NCBI GenBank assembly: GCA_038199755.1
Contig: JBBPYR010000051.1
Location: forward strand, 1-34,535
Direction of reading: 5' to 3'
Length of the DNA: 34,535 nucleotides
Source: JBBPYR01 sp038199755
Lineage (GTDB): Bacteria > Chloroflexota > Ktedonobacteria > Ktedonobacterales > Ktedonobacteraceae
Shown here: positions 1 through 7,603 of the stretch, piece after piece
Layout of the letters: each line of letters begins with the position of its first letter
How positions within the stretch are numbered: the first letter of the stretch is position 1
Program-made: the position numbers and the translations under genes
Notes under the pieces: generated by a model
What the model saw: the letters and a program-made list of their open reading frames with translations, nothing else
Told to the model about the DNA's origin: nothing
Database searches by the model: none

Positions 1-109
1 ACAACCAAAAAACCCCACCACCACAAACACCACACACACGAACATGGGGGGGGGGACTTACTAACCCACCGCCACCTCCACAACCCCCCCACCCCTCCCT
101 TTTTCTCGT
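1..109. other. low-complexity contig-end sequence
   Basis: This stretch is almost entirely A and C, with one long G run near 46-56 and C runs near 85-100. Its composition is unlike the rest of the window and it stops where the first gene ends. It looks like an unpolished contig end or sequencing noise. I see no gene or signal in it. Confidence 0.6.
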
Positions 110-874
110 TTAGAGATCGACCGTATCGCCGACATGCAGAATGCGGCGATCTTTGCCACGCTCATAGATGCTCACCGTCTGTGTACCCATCACCTGCCAA
201 TGCGCGCTTGCCAGCGGCTCAGCACGCTGTGGCGGGGTGATGCGCACCAGGGCCGTATTTTCATCGATGCCCAGGGCCAGGTGTCCTGTGGGTAACGCTG
301 CCAGTAACGTTTGAAAGGTGTTCTGGTCCATGAAGGCCGACATACGATCAAAGTGCGGAAAGACAACAACGTGCGGCACAACTCCTAGTGCTTCCGCCAA
401 TTCCAACTTCCCACCCGTCATGGCCTGCCGCACATTCACCGTGTGACCGCTCATCATCATGGCACCTGCGCTACAGCCCGCAAGTACCGCCCCACGTGCA
501 TGGGCGGAGGTAATAATTTCCCAGGCGGGGGTGTCACGCATCGTTTCGATGGTGTGCTGCGGATTGCCACCCGAGAAGTAATAGAAATTTGCTCCCCGTA
601 ATAGCTCTAGCTGCCGTGGATCATTGGCCCCGGTACGATTGATGATTGAGCTTGGGCGGATATCCTGTACACCAAGCGCTTGAAAATGGCTCAGGCCTAG
701 ATCATTCCAATAGGTCGGTCCATTCACTTCAAGCCCGCTTGCCGTGGGTAACAGCACGACACGGGCCTTGTCTGCTCCCCCCAGCGTTTCTATCAGATAG
801 GTATCGGTAGTATCCATCGCATGTAAATACTCGCCCGAACCCACTAGCGCAACCGCGCCATCTTGCATGGTCAT
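110..874 (-). CDS. peptidase S51 / cyanophycinase-like family protein
   Basis: A 254-residue class I glutamine-amidotransferase-like serine hydrolase of the S51 group (dipeptidase E/cyanophycinase relatives). The nucleophile elbow GCSAGA puts the catalytic Ser at residue 135, and a His at 174 (FPHFDR) suits the catalytic pair. The N-terminal VGSGEY and the SGGNP at about 101-105 are typical of the family. Members cleave small or atypical peptides such as Asp-X dipeptides or cyanophycin; the substrate here cannot be read. Length matches the compact family members, not the longer secreted cyanophycinases, and no signal peptide is visible. A GGGAGAG ribosome site lies about 10 bases before the ATG at 874; a second ATG two codons later is also possible. 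It follows ackA on the same strand, but the 70-bp palindrome between them probably separates transcription. Confidence 0.8.
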   Translation of the reverse strand: MTMQDGAVALVGSGEYLHAMDTTDTYLIETLGGADKARVVLLPTASGLEVNGPTYWNDLGLSHFQALGVQDIRPSSIINRTGANDPRQLELLRGANFYYFSGGNPQHTIETMRDTPAWEIITSAHARGAVLAGCSAGAMMMSGHTVNVRQAMTGGKLELAEALGVVPHVVVFPHFDRMSAFMDQNTFQTLLAALPTGHLALGIDENTALVRITPPQRAEPLASAHWQVMGTQTVSIYERGKDRRILHVGDTVDL

Positions 875-950
875 ATTCTTTTGTCTCTCCCTTAATACGT
901 TGTGGCATGGAAAGTGGAACCCACGCTGCTATCATATCATGTCTGGTGGT

Positions 951-1020
951 AACATAACGGGAAAGGAGCTACGACAGATAGGGCATGCCCTATCTGTCGT
1001 AGCTCCTTTCCCGTTATGTT
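951..1020. terminator. perfect 70-bp palindrome between ackA and the S51 gene
   Basis: Bases 951-985 are the exact reverse complement of 986-1020, with no spacer and no mismatch. The right arm covers the ackA stop codon (1014-1016) and touches its last two sense codons. In RNA it would fold into a stem of about 33 pairs. There is no long T tract, so it is not a textbook intrinsic terminator, but its position at the 3' end of ackA suggests a terminator or mRNA-stabilising stem. It could also extrude as a cruciform. Confidence 0.65.
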
Positions 1021-2225
1021 GCTAATAGCCAACATTCTTTGGCGATCTGCCAGTCCTCTTCAGTGTGGACGATGACGACGCGCACGGCAGAGGCGGCGGT
1101 GGCAATATCTTCATCGACGGGCGACTGCGCATTCTTCTGCTCGTCGATTGCAAGGTTGAGGAAGCCAAAGGCGGCACAGGCTCCTGCCCTGATGGATGGC
1201 ACATTTTCGCCGACGCCGCCCGTAAAGGAGAGGACATCGACACCGCCGAGCGCAGCAAGCATGGCACCGATGAAATAGCGCAAACGGTAAATGTACATGT
1301 CCAGGGCCAAGCGCGCCCGCTCGTTACCGGCGTCGATGGCCTTCTGCACCTGGCGAATATCATTTGAGATGCCAGAGATGCCCTTCAAACCCGACTCTTT
1401 ATTTAACACCTGATCGAAGGTAGCGGCGCTATAACCCTGCTCACGTTGCAGATACAGCAAAATACTGGGATCCACTGTGCCTGAGCGCGTCCCCATCATC
1501 ATGCCTTCCAATGGCGTAAAGCCCATCGTCGTATCGATGCTCTGCCCATTGCGGATGGCCGCCAGCGAACAACCATTGCCAAGATGACAATTAATGATGC
1601 GGATGATGGCCGGATCGCGCCCCACAATCTGGCCAATACGCCCCATACAATACTCGTGACTGATACCATGAAAACCGTAGCGACGTATGCCCTGCTCATA
1701 CCATTCATAAGGGCCTGGGTAGACCTGTGTTTCTTTGAGCAGCGTCTTATGAAATGAGGTATCAAATGCAGCCACCTGTGGCACAGCACCCAACACCTTT
1801 TCGACAGCCTCGATACCTTCCAGGTTGACCGGATTATGCAGGGGTGCAAAGGGGAAGAGGCTGCGAATGGTCTCTTTGACCTGTGGTGTAATCCGCACAC
1901 TCTCCTGATATGCAGCACCGCCATGCACTACACGGTGGCCCACCAGTGCAATCTCGTGTGGCCCCGCCAGCACTTGCGTAGGCCCACTCCATAGCGTTTT
2001 GAGTATCTCTTCAATCACTTGTGGCCGCGAGTCAGCTGCAACCTCTTGCTCGCTCTTCTGCCCGTGAGCGGTACTGATCTTCAGCGTTGCCTTGCCTTGC
2101 TCCTTTGTCCAATCAGCATCGGCCTGCCACAATGGAGTTGGCGCAACGTCGGGCAGTGTATCACCTATCTCATACAGGCGGGTTTTGTTGCTACTAGAGC
2201 CTGCATTCAGCACAAGTATCTTCAT
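1014..2225 (-). CDS. ackA: acetate kinase
   Basis: Acetate kinase interconverts acetate + ATP and acetyl phosphate + ADP in the cytoplasm. The 403-residue product has the usual family length. It begins MKILVLNAGSSSNK, the first signature of acetate/butyrate kinases, and carries GHRVVHGG, the FDTSFH segment, NCHLGNGCS and the C-terminal FTGGVGEN nucleotide-site motif. A longer reading frame extends 15 codons upstream to 2270, but the family begins at MKIL and a GGGAAAGAAG ribosome-site-like stretch precedes that ATG. No phosphotransacetylase or phosphoketolase gene is in the window, so the acetyl-phosphate source is not shown. The upstream neighbour on the same strand is a decayed dehydrogenase, separated by a strong hairpin. 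Confidence 0.95.
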   Translation of the reverse strand: MKILVLNAGSSSNKTRLYEIGDTLPDVAPTPLWQADADWTKEQGKATLKISTAHGQKSEQEVAADSRPQVIEEILKTLWSGPTQVLAGPHEIALVGHRVVHGGAAYQESVRITPQVKETIRSLFPFAPLHNPVNLEGIEAVEKVLGAVPQVAAFDTSFHKTLLKETQVYPGPYEWYEQGIRRYGFHGISHEYCMGRIGQIVGRDPAIIRIINCHLGNGCSLAAIRNGQSIDTTMGFTPLEGMMMGTRSGTVDPSILLYLQREQGYSAATFDQVLNKESGLKGISGISNDIRQVQKAIDAGNERARLALDMYIYRLRYFIGAMLAALGGVDVLSFTGGVGENVPSIRAGACAAFGFLNLAIDEQKNAQSPVDEDIATAASAVRVVIVHTEEDWQIAKECWLLAT

Positions 2226-2258
2226 AAAGCACTTCTTTCCCGAAAGTAGAAAGGTTGA

Positions 2259-2301
2259 ATAAAATAGCACATGCGCACTAGTCGCGCATGTGCTATTTTA
2301 T
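2259..2301. terminator. 18-bp perfect hairpin, likely terminator
   Basis: Arms 2259-2276 and 2284-2301 are perfectly complementary around a 7-base loop. The stem is GC-rich at the loop end and A/T-rich at its base, giving a T-rich 3' end on either strand, so it can act as a terminator in both directions. On the minus strand it follows the 3-hydroxyisobutyrate dehydrogenase remnant and precedes ackA. Confidence 0.7.
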
Positions 2302-2355
2302 ACGACATCCTGCTTAATTATGCTAGATAATGCTACTTCCAGCCTCAGTTTGCTA

Positions 2356-2599
2356 TTATAACTCTTCCATATAGCGTAGCATCGCCGAGTAATCTTCCTC
2401 GCCATGGCCCTTGTTGAGGGCTGATGCATACATTTGCTCAGCCGCAGCTGTCGCGGGCATACAGGCCGAAACCTCGGCAGCAAGACGCATAATCAGACCG
2501 AAATCTTTACGCATTATGGCAAGTGCGAAGTAAACTACCCATAGGTCCTATGCCCACAAAACCAATGGTCTCTTTCTGCTGTGTATCATACGTGCTCAC
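2356..2599 (-). pseudogene. 3-hydroxyisobutyrate dehydrogenase remnant with central deletion
   Basis: Two pieces of one beta-hydroxyacid dehydrogenase gene lie on the minus strand. The 5' piece (2599-2534) starts with GTG behind a good AAGGAG site and encodes about 22 residues ending in the Rossmann motif GFVGIGPMG. The 3' piece (2529-2356), in another frame, encodes FALAIMRKDFGLIMRLAAE and runs to MLRYMEEL-stop, which matches the C-terminal helical end of this family. The family is usually about 290 residues and only about 80 remain, so roughly 210 codons have been lost at a junction near 2530-2533. The active-site Lys region is gone, so it cannot be functional. The intact start signal and downstream hairpin suggest a fairly recent deletion. 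Confidence 0.8.
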
Positions 2600-2697
2600 A
2601 GTATTTCTCCTTAGTGCAAATGCTCAATTTATGAGTACACGCACCTCCCGTACACTCTGTGACATAGTACTTAAGCGAACTCTTTCTACCTACTCTA

Positions 2698-2727
2698 TTG
2701 ACAGTCTTAAAGCTTGCCTCTTATACT
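2698..2727 (+). promoter_or_regulatory. sigma70-type promoter of the pseudokinase gene
   Basis: A perfect TTGACA (2698-2703) and TATACT (2722-2727) are separated by 18 bases and sit 31 bases before the chosen ATG at 2758. The TTG that would give the longest reading frame is the first half of this -35 box, which argues against that start. Confidence 0.75.
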
Positions 2728-2757
2728 TTAAGTGAGAAAGCAGTAGGATGGGATTTT

Positions 2758-4701
2758 ATGATACGTGAAAATATTAAAAATCATCTATTTGGTCACTATC
2801 AAATTATATCTAAGTTAGCAGAATATCCTTTACATACCACCTATCTGGCGACTCAAAACGAGCAGATATCTCGTTCTGGTCAGATGCAATCAACTGGAGA
2901 ACCAGTAGTTCTGAAAGTATGGCATAGCACACTCAATCAACAGCTATTCATACAGCATATTCATCTGCTCAGAAGGCTGCGGCATCCTCATATTGTAGCA
3001 ATACTTGATGCAGGCATCGAACAAGATATGCCTTACCTTGTCAGCAGCTATGCCGCCCGCGAGTCTCTGCGCGAGCGTCTTCAGAGGCAGGCCCCATATC
3101 CACTCTCGGTTGCAGAAGCGGTGACTATTATTACGCACCTTGGACAGGCGATTGTGTATGCCCACAAGAATAACGTGTTGCACGGTGCAATCAAACCGGA
3201 AAATATCGTATTTAATGAACATAATGAAGTACAATTCACTGATTTTCGTGTTGCGCCTGATACTCACGCCGTCCCTTATAACGATATATTTACATACATG
3301 GCTCCTGAACAACTGAACGGACAGACTACGCGCAAAAGTGATCAGTTTGCCCTCGCCTGTGTTGCCTATGAACTGCTCACTGGCTGTATTCCTTTCGCTA
3401 GGGCAAACTCAGCCGAGCAACAACAGCAACTCACGAAGCCATCATTACCACTACGACAACTACAACCAACCTTACCGACCTATATTGAGCAAGCCATTCT
3501 GCGAGCGATGTCTTTACGGGCAGAATTTCGCTTTCCCAGCATCGACAAATTTGTTCAGGCCCTTCAAGCCACTCCTGATGATATACCAGAGAGTGAGGAA
3601 GCGACGAGTAGCCTATTCAACCCCGTCCAACAACTGCTATTGCGACCTCAGCCACTTGCCGCAACCACCAGTCAAGATAATACGAGCGCGCAGCAACACC
3701 TTGTACCAGTTGCCGACATTCAGCCAGAGCAAGCCATAGCTCCTGCCCCCATCGCAGTGGTTCCAGCAACAGCATTGTTGCTATCGCTGAGCCCCAAGGC
3801 TACGGCAGCACCTGTAGAAACGCACACCGCTTTAACCATACCCATGAGATACAAGAGTATGGTATCTCCCTTATTGCAGAAACCCCAAAAGAGTGTTCTG
3901 TTAGGATTAGCCTGTGTTGCCTGTATCGTTGTGCTAACGACAGCGGGAATACTTTCGTTGCTGAAAATGCACACATCCTCAACACCACAACCCAATGATG
4001 GTGCCATCAACATTCTAGTGAATACACAACCCGGAAAGCCGCACACGAGTCAAACAACGCCACCGCGCATCCAGCATTTCGCGGTCACTCCTACTATGGT
4101 TCCAACTCATGTAAAATCAAAAACGACGCAAGCCACGGGAAATGGGGTTGCAATGTTTAATGCTACCCATTTACCACCCTCTGACACGATAGACCTGACC
4201 AACGAAGGGCAGATTGATTGGGTTCAATGGGGCATGAACGGGCCCGGCAGCGTCAATCGTAAAGCGGGCGTATCATCGCAGATTGGCTCATACTCTATCA
4301 TCAAAGGGGGCATGCTCAGGCCATACTCAAATAATGCCATTAACTATACATGGTCAGATGGCACACCCAACGGCAACATACAAAGCACAAACAGCGGCGT
4401 TGGTATGAGTGGCAGTGGTAACGGCTTTCAGTTAACCATTCCCGCGGCCACGACTGCACGCACATTGCGCGTATACATCGGTGTTTTACATGCCCAGGCA
4501 AATTTTACCGCCGCGCTGAGCGAGAAAAGCAGTATGATCTATTCCGATACCGCACAAAGTGATTCTAATGATATGAAAAATATTATGTATGTTATTCACT
4601 TTGAAGCATCCTCTTCAACTCAATATCTTACCATCAAGCTGATCGTGCGCTACTCATATAACGGCGGGATGGTGACACTACAAGCCGCAACGCTACAGTA
4701 A
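2758..4701 (+). CDS. membrane-anchored Ser/Thr kinase-like protein (probable pseudokinase)
   Basis: A 647-residue protein with three parts: a kinase fold (about 11-275), a proline/threonine-rich linker, one membrane helix (about 380-402) and an exported beta-rich C-terminal region (about 465-647). Kinase landmarks are partly kept: VLK with Lys53, KPEN with Asn149, a DF pair with Asp162, and MAPEQ. Others are lost: the glycine-rich loop has no glycine pattern, the alpha-C Glu position is His67 in HIHLLRRLRHP, and the HRD catalytic Asp is Ala144 (HGAIKPEN). DFG is DFR. It is therefore likely to be a sensor or scaffold and not an active kinase. The outer region (IDWVQWG, VNRKAGV, YTWSDGTP, GNGFQLTIPA) resembles an Ig-like/carbohydrate-binding sandwich, but the family is not certain. 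The start at 2758 is placed downstream of a clear promoter. It is transcribed alone. Confidence 0.85.
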   Translation: MIRENIKNHLFGHYQIISKLAEYPLHTTYLATQNEQISRSGQMQSTGEPVVLKVWHSTLNQQLFIQHIHLLRRLRHPHIVAILDAGIEQDMPYLVSSYAARESLRERLQRQAPYPLSVAEAVTIITHLGQAIVYAHKNNVLHGAIKPENIVFNEHNEVQFTDFRVAPDTHAVPYNDIFTYMAPEQLNGQTTRKSDQFALACVAYELLTGCIPFARANSAEQQQQLTKPSLPLRQLQPTLPTYIEQAILRAMSLRAEFRFPSIDKFVQALQATPDDIPESEEATSSLFNPVQQLLLRPQPLAATTSQDNTSAQQHLVPVADIQPEQAIAPAPIAVVPATALLLSLSPKATAAPVETHTALTIPMRYKSMVSPLLQKPQKSVLLGLACVACIVVLTTAGILSLLKMHTSSTPQPNDGAINILVNTQPGKPHTSQTTPPRIQHFAVTPTMVPTHVKSKTTQATGNGVAMFNATHLPPSDTIDLTNEGQIDWVQWGMNGPGSVNRKAGVSSQIGSYSIIKGGMLRPYSNNAINYTWSDGTPNGNIQSTNSGVGMSGSGNGFQLTIPAATTARTLRVYIGVLHAQANFTAALSEKSSMIYSDTAQSDSNDMKNIMYVIHFEASSSTQYLTIKLIVRYSYNGGMVTLQAATLQ

Positions 4702-4715
4702 GCAAGCTTTATGCC

Positions 4716-4744
4716 TTTTCAATTGCGCTTGAGTTTATTATAAT
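4716..4744 (+). promoter_or_regulatory. promoter of the four-gene Ole-like operon
   Basis: TTTTCA (4716-4721), a 17-base spacer and a perfect TATAAT (4739-4744) lie 33 bases before the ketoacyl synthase ATG. An AAAAGGA ribosome site follows. Confidence 0.65.
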
Positions 4745-4777
4745 GACTACACGACGTGAAAAAGAAAAGGATTAAGT

Positions 4778-5767
4778 ATGCTTCCTATTAAAATTGCGGG
4801 CCTGGGCTGGCATTTACCTGAACAACGCATCACTAATGAGGACCTAGAGTCACGGTTGGGTATTCCAGCCTCATGGATGAGCCGCGTCTCAGGCGTGCAT
4901 GAACGACGTTATGCTACCCATGAAACCTCTGTGAGCATGGCTGTGGCCGCGGCACAGATGGCATTAGCCGACGCTGGACTACGCGTGCAAGACGTGGATG
5001 CTATGGTGGGTGCCTCGACCGGCCCACAGCAAACCATCCCCTGTACGGCTGCGCTGGTGCAGCACGCACTGGGTGCCCCAGAAGGTATTAGTGCCTGTTT
5101 CGATGTCAACGCGACCTGTCTGAGCTTCCTCTTTGCCTTACAAACGGTCGCACATCTTGTCGCCACTGGTGTTTATCACAATGTGCTCATTTTTAGTAGC
5201 GAACAGGTGTCCCATTCGCTCAATTTTCAAGAACGCGAAAGTGCGATACTTTTTGGTGACGCGGCGGCGGCGGCCATTATAACACGCAGTTTAGCAACTG
5301 ATGCCAGCGCATATTGGCACGCTCGCTTCGCCACGTACAGCAGTGGAGCCGACTCCACACGCTTACTCGGCGGCGGCACATTGCATCATCCCAATGATCC
5401 TACCACGACACCAGAGATGAACATGTTTCATATGCGTGGTCCCGCCGTCTTCAAGCAAGCGGCAGGGCTGATTGGCCCTTTTCTCGACACATTTTTTGGT
5501 GAGCTCGACTGGGACCGCTCGCAGGTCGATGCTGTCGTACCACATCAGGCTAGCCGTCACGCCATCGAAATACTCACCTCCCGCCTGGGTTTTCAGCGTG
5601 AACAGGTGCTCTGGAACCTAGCGGAACGCGGCAATACCGTGGCCGCTTCCATTCCACTTACGCTCGCTGAAGGTGTGCATGCCGGACGCATTAAACGCGG
5701 CGATAAAGTCGTGTTGCTCGGTAGCGGTGCTGGCCTTACCCTCGGCGCAACCGCTATTACGTTCTAG
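4778..5767 (+). CDS. 3-oxoacyl-ACP synthase III family protein (OleA/FabH-like)
   Basis: A 329-residue thiolase-fold condensing enzyme. The full Cys-His-Asn triad is present: Cys114 (NATCLSF), His256 (VPHQASR) and Asn286 (ERGNTVAAS). FabH-type enzymes join an acyl-CoA to malonyl-ACP; OleA-type enzymes join two acyl chains head to head. Sequence alone does not decide between them. The usual glycine loop FGDGAGA reads FGDAAAA at 159-165, which may alter the acyl pocket. It heads an operon: 19 bases separate it from the reductase gene, followed by a hydrolase and an adenylating enzyme. The reductase is OleD-like, so an Ole-type role is more likely than housekeeping fatty-acid initiation. Good AAAAGGA ribosome site. 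Confidence 0.88.
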   Translation: MLPIKIAGLGWHLPEQRITNEDLESRLGIPASWMSRVSGVHERRYATHETSVSMAVAAAQMALADAGLRVQDVDAMVGASTGPQQTIPCTAALVQHALGAPEGISACFDVNATCLSFLFALQTVAHLVATGVYHNVLIFSSEQVSHSLNFQERESAILFGDAAAAAIITRSLATDASAYWHARFATYSSGADSTRLLGGGTLHHPNDPTTTPEMNMFHMRGPAVFKQAAGLIGPFLDTFFGELDWDRSQVDAVVPHQASRHAIEILTSRLGFQREQVLWNLAERGNTVAASIPLTLAEGVHAGRIKRGDKVVLLGSGAGLTLGATAITF

Positions 5768-5786
5768 CACCTTTTAAGGAAAAACA

Positions 5787-6767
5787 ATGCGTATTTTAGT
5801 GACAGGCGGCACAGGTTTTCTCGGCCAACATCTCGTACAAGCCTTGCTCCTTGATGGGCATAGTGTGCGCTTCATGGGCAGAAACAGCACCAGCGCGAAA
5901 CGCCTGCTGGCACTGGGGGCGCAACCCATCATTGCGGATTTACGTGACTACGAGGCTGTGAGCAACGCCTGCCACGACATTGATGCCGTCTATCACGTCG
6001 GCGCATTGTCGGCTCCGTGGGGAAAACGCGCCGATTTTCATGCCATCAACGTTCGCGGCACCGAATCTATCATTGCTGGTTGTCAGAGACATAGCGTTCA
6101 TCGGCTCATCTATGTATCATCGCCCAGCGTTGTTTTTGATGGGCGAGACCAGCTGCTTGCCAGCGAAGCGGTTCCCTATCCGCGCCATTTCACCTCAATC
6201 TACTCGCTGACAAAAAAGCTCGGTGAAGACCGCGTCCATGCCGCTGCATCAACTGGCCTAGAAACCGTCATTCTACGCCCCAAAGCCATCTTTGGCCCCG
6301 GCGATCAAGCGTTGCTGCCACGCCTGATTGCGGCGGCCCGCCACAAACGCTTACCCCAGATCGGCGATGGGCGTAATTTGGTTGACCTGACCTACGTTGG
6401 CAATGTGGTGCATACACTCCTACTCGCGCTCAGTAGCGATAAGGCTATAGGAAACACCTACATTATCACGAACGACGAGCACATCCGGCTCTGGGAAATT
6501 ATTCGCCAAGTGTTGGCACACCTTGGCCTATCTACCCACTTACGCCACGTTTCGCTACCGACAGCACTCGCAACCGCACGGCTTATGGAGATGGGTGCGG
6601 CTCTCACTGGACGCGAACCGCTCTTAACCACCTACTCGGCAACGATTCTTGCTCGCACACAGACCTATGATATCAGTGCCGCGAAACGTGACCTGGGCTA
6701 TGTGCCGCTACTCACGGTAGACGCGGGCATTGAACGCACGCTCCAGGCATTGAAGGATGAGCTATGA
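5787..6767 (+). CDS. NAD(P)-dependent epimerase/3-beta-HSD family reductase, OleD-like
   Basis: A 326-residue extended short-chain dehydrogenase. Cofactor motif GGTGFLG at 7-13, catalytic Tyr139 and Lys143 (IYSLTKK) and the serines at 111-112. The stretch YVSSPSVVFDGRD followed by VPYPRHF closely matches OleD, which reduces 2-alkyl-3-ketoacids to 2-alkyl-3-hydroxyacids in olefin/beta-lactone biosynthesis (family knowledge recalled, not searched). The DGRNLVDLTYVGN segment at about 198-211 is also typical of OleD and sterol-type reductases. Its TGA overlaps the next gene's ATG as ATGA (6764-6767), so translation is probably coupled. Ribosome site AAGGA precedes the ATG. Confidence 0.88.
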   Translation: MRILVTGGTGFLGQHLVQALLLDGHSVRFMGRNSTSAKRLLALGAQPIIADLRDYEAVSNACHDIDAVYHVGALSAPWGKRADFHAINVRGTESIIAGCQRHSVHRLIYVSSPSVVFDGRDQLLASEAVPYPRHFTSIYSLTKKLGEDRVHAAASTGLETVILRPKAIFGPGDQALLPRLIAAARHKRLPQIGDGRNLVDLTYVGNVVHTLLLALSSDKAIGNTYIITNDEHIRLWEIIRQVLAHLGLSTHLRHVSLPTALATARLMEMGAALTGREPLLTTYSATILARTQTYDISAAKRDLGYVPLLTVDAGIERTLQALKDEL

Positions 6768-7603
6768 AAAACAATCCACACATCACCATGCACCTATTAG
6801 ATACTGGCTATTGTACGGCATGGGAATATCATGTCATACGTGGTGGCAGGCGGCTCCGCATTAACTGCCACTCACTGGTGGCTCTGCTACACCATCCCCA
6901 GCAGGGCTGGCTGCTATGGGATACTGGCTATGCCCCTCGTATGCTAGAAGAAACCGCCCATTGGCCATTCTCGCTCTATCGCCGCCTCACCCCGCTCTTC
7001 TTGCAGCCAGAGCTAGCGGTAGCCGCCCAACTGCCACGCTGGCAGCTGATCCCCGAAGATATACGCTATGTGCTGCTATCGCACTTTCACGCCGATCACA
7101 TCGCTGGCCTGCACGATTTCCCCACGGCCCAGTTGGTAGCATCACGTGCGGCCTATAGCGATGTTGTGGCAAGACGTGGCCTCAACGCCTTGCGCCGAGG
7201 CTTCATTCCCACCCTCCTGCCCACCGATTTCAGCAAACGTGTTACGCTCATCACAACCTTCACGGGACCAACACTCCCCGTACTCGGACCCACCCATGAT
7301 CTTTTTGCTGACGAATCGCTGCTGCTCGTGCCGCTTCCTGGTCACGCGCACGGGCAACTGGGCCTGCTCGTGCAGACAGAGCAGGGGCGCGTGTTGCTGG
7401 CCGCCGATTCCTGCTGGCTCACACGCTCAATCAATGAGAATCGCCTTCCGCATCCACTGACCAACTTTTTGATTGATAGTGCCAGCGACCTACGCCACAC
7501 CATCCAGCAACTGCACGATTTCTCGCTGGCCTGCCCCGATGTCACACTCATACCAAGTCACTGCCCTGAAGCGTTAGAGCAGGGCATGAAGGTGTATGCA
7601 TGA
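6764..7603 (+). CDS. MBL-fold metallo-hydrolase (lactonase-like)
   Basis: A 279-residue metallo-beta-lactamase-fold enzyme with a full two-metal site: HFHADH at 107-112, His194 (PGHAHGQ), Asp215 (AADSCW) and His266 (PSHCPE). The layout resembles N-acyl-homoserine lactonase-type members, so cleavage of an ester, lactone or thioester is plausible. In classical Ole clusters the fourth enzyme is the alpha/beta hydrolase OleB; no such gene is in this operon and this one takes its place. It overlaps both neighbours by four bases (ATGA), a sign of tight co-expression. No signal peptide; probably cytoplasmic. Confidence 0.85.
   Translation: MKNNPHITMHLLDTGYCTAWEYHVIRGGRRLRINCHSLVALLHHPQQGWLLWDTGYAPRMLEETAHWPFSLYRRLTPLFLQPELAVAAQLPRWQLIPEDIRYVLLSHFHADHIAGLHDFPTAQLVASRAAYSDVVARRGLNALRRGFIPTLLPTDFSKRVTLITTFTGPTLPVLGPTHDLFADESLLLVPLPGHAHGQLGLLVQTEQGRVLLAADSCWLTRSINENRLPHPLTNFLIDSASDLRHTIQQLHDFSLACPDVTLIPSHCPEALEQGMKVYA

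Noticed and set aside
2298..2483. 61-residue minus-strand ORF
   Set aside because: It is an off-frame reading of the dehydrogenase remnant, whose true frame matches the family C-terminus.
2698..2757. 20-codon N-terminal extension of the pseudokinase from a TTG
   Set aside because: The TTG is the start of a perfect -35 box, and the ATG at 2758 lies downstream of the matching -10.
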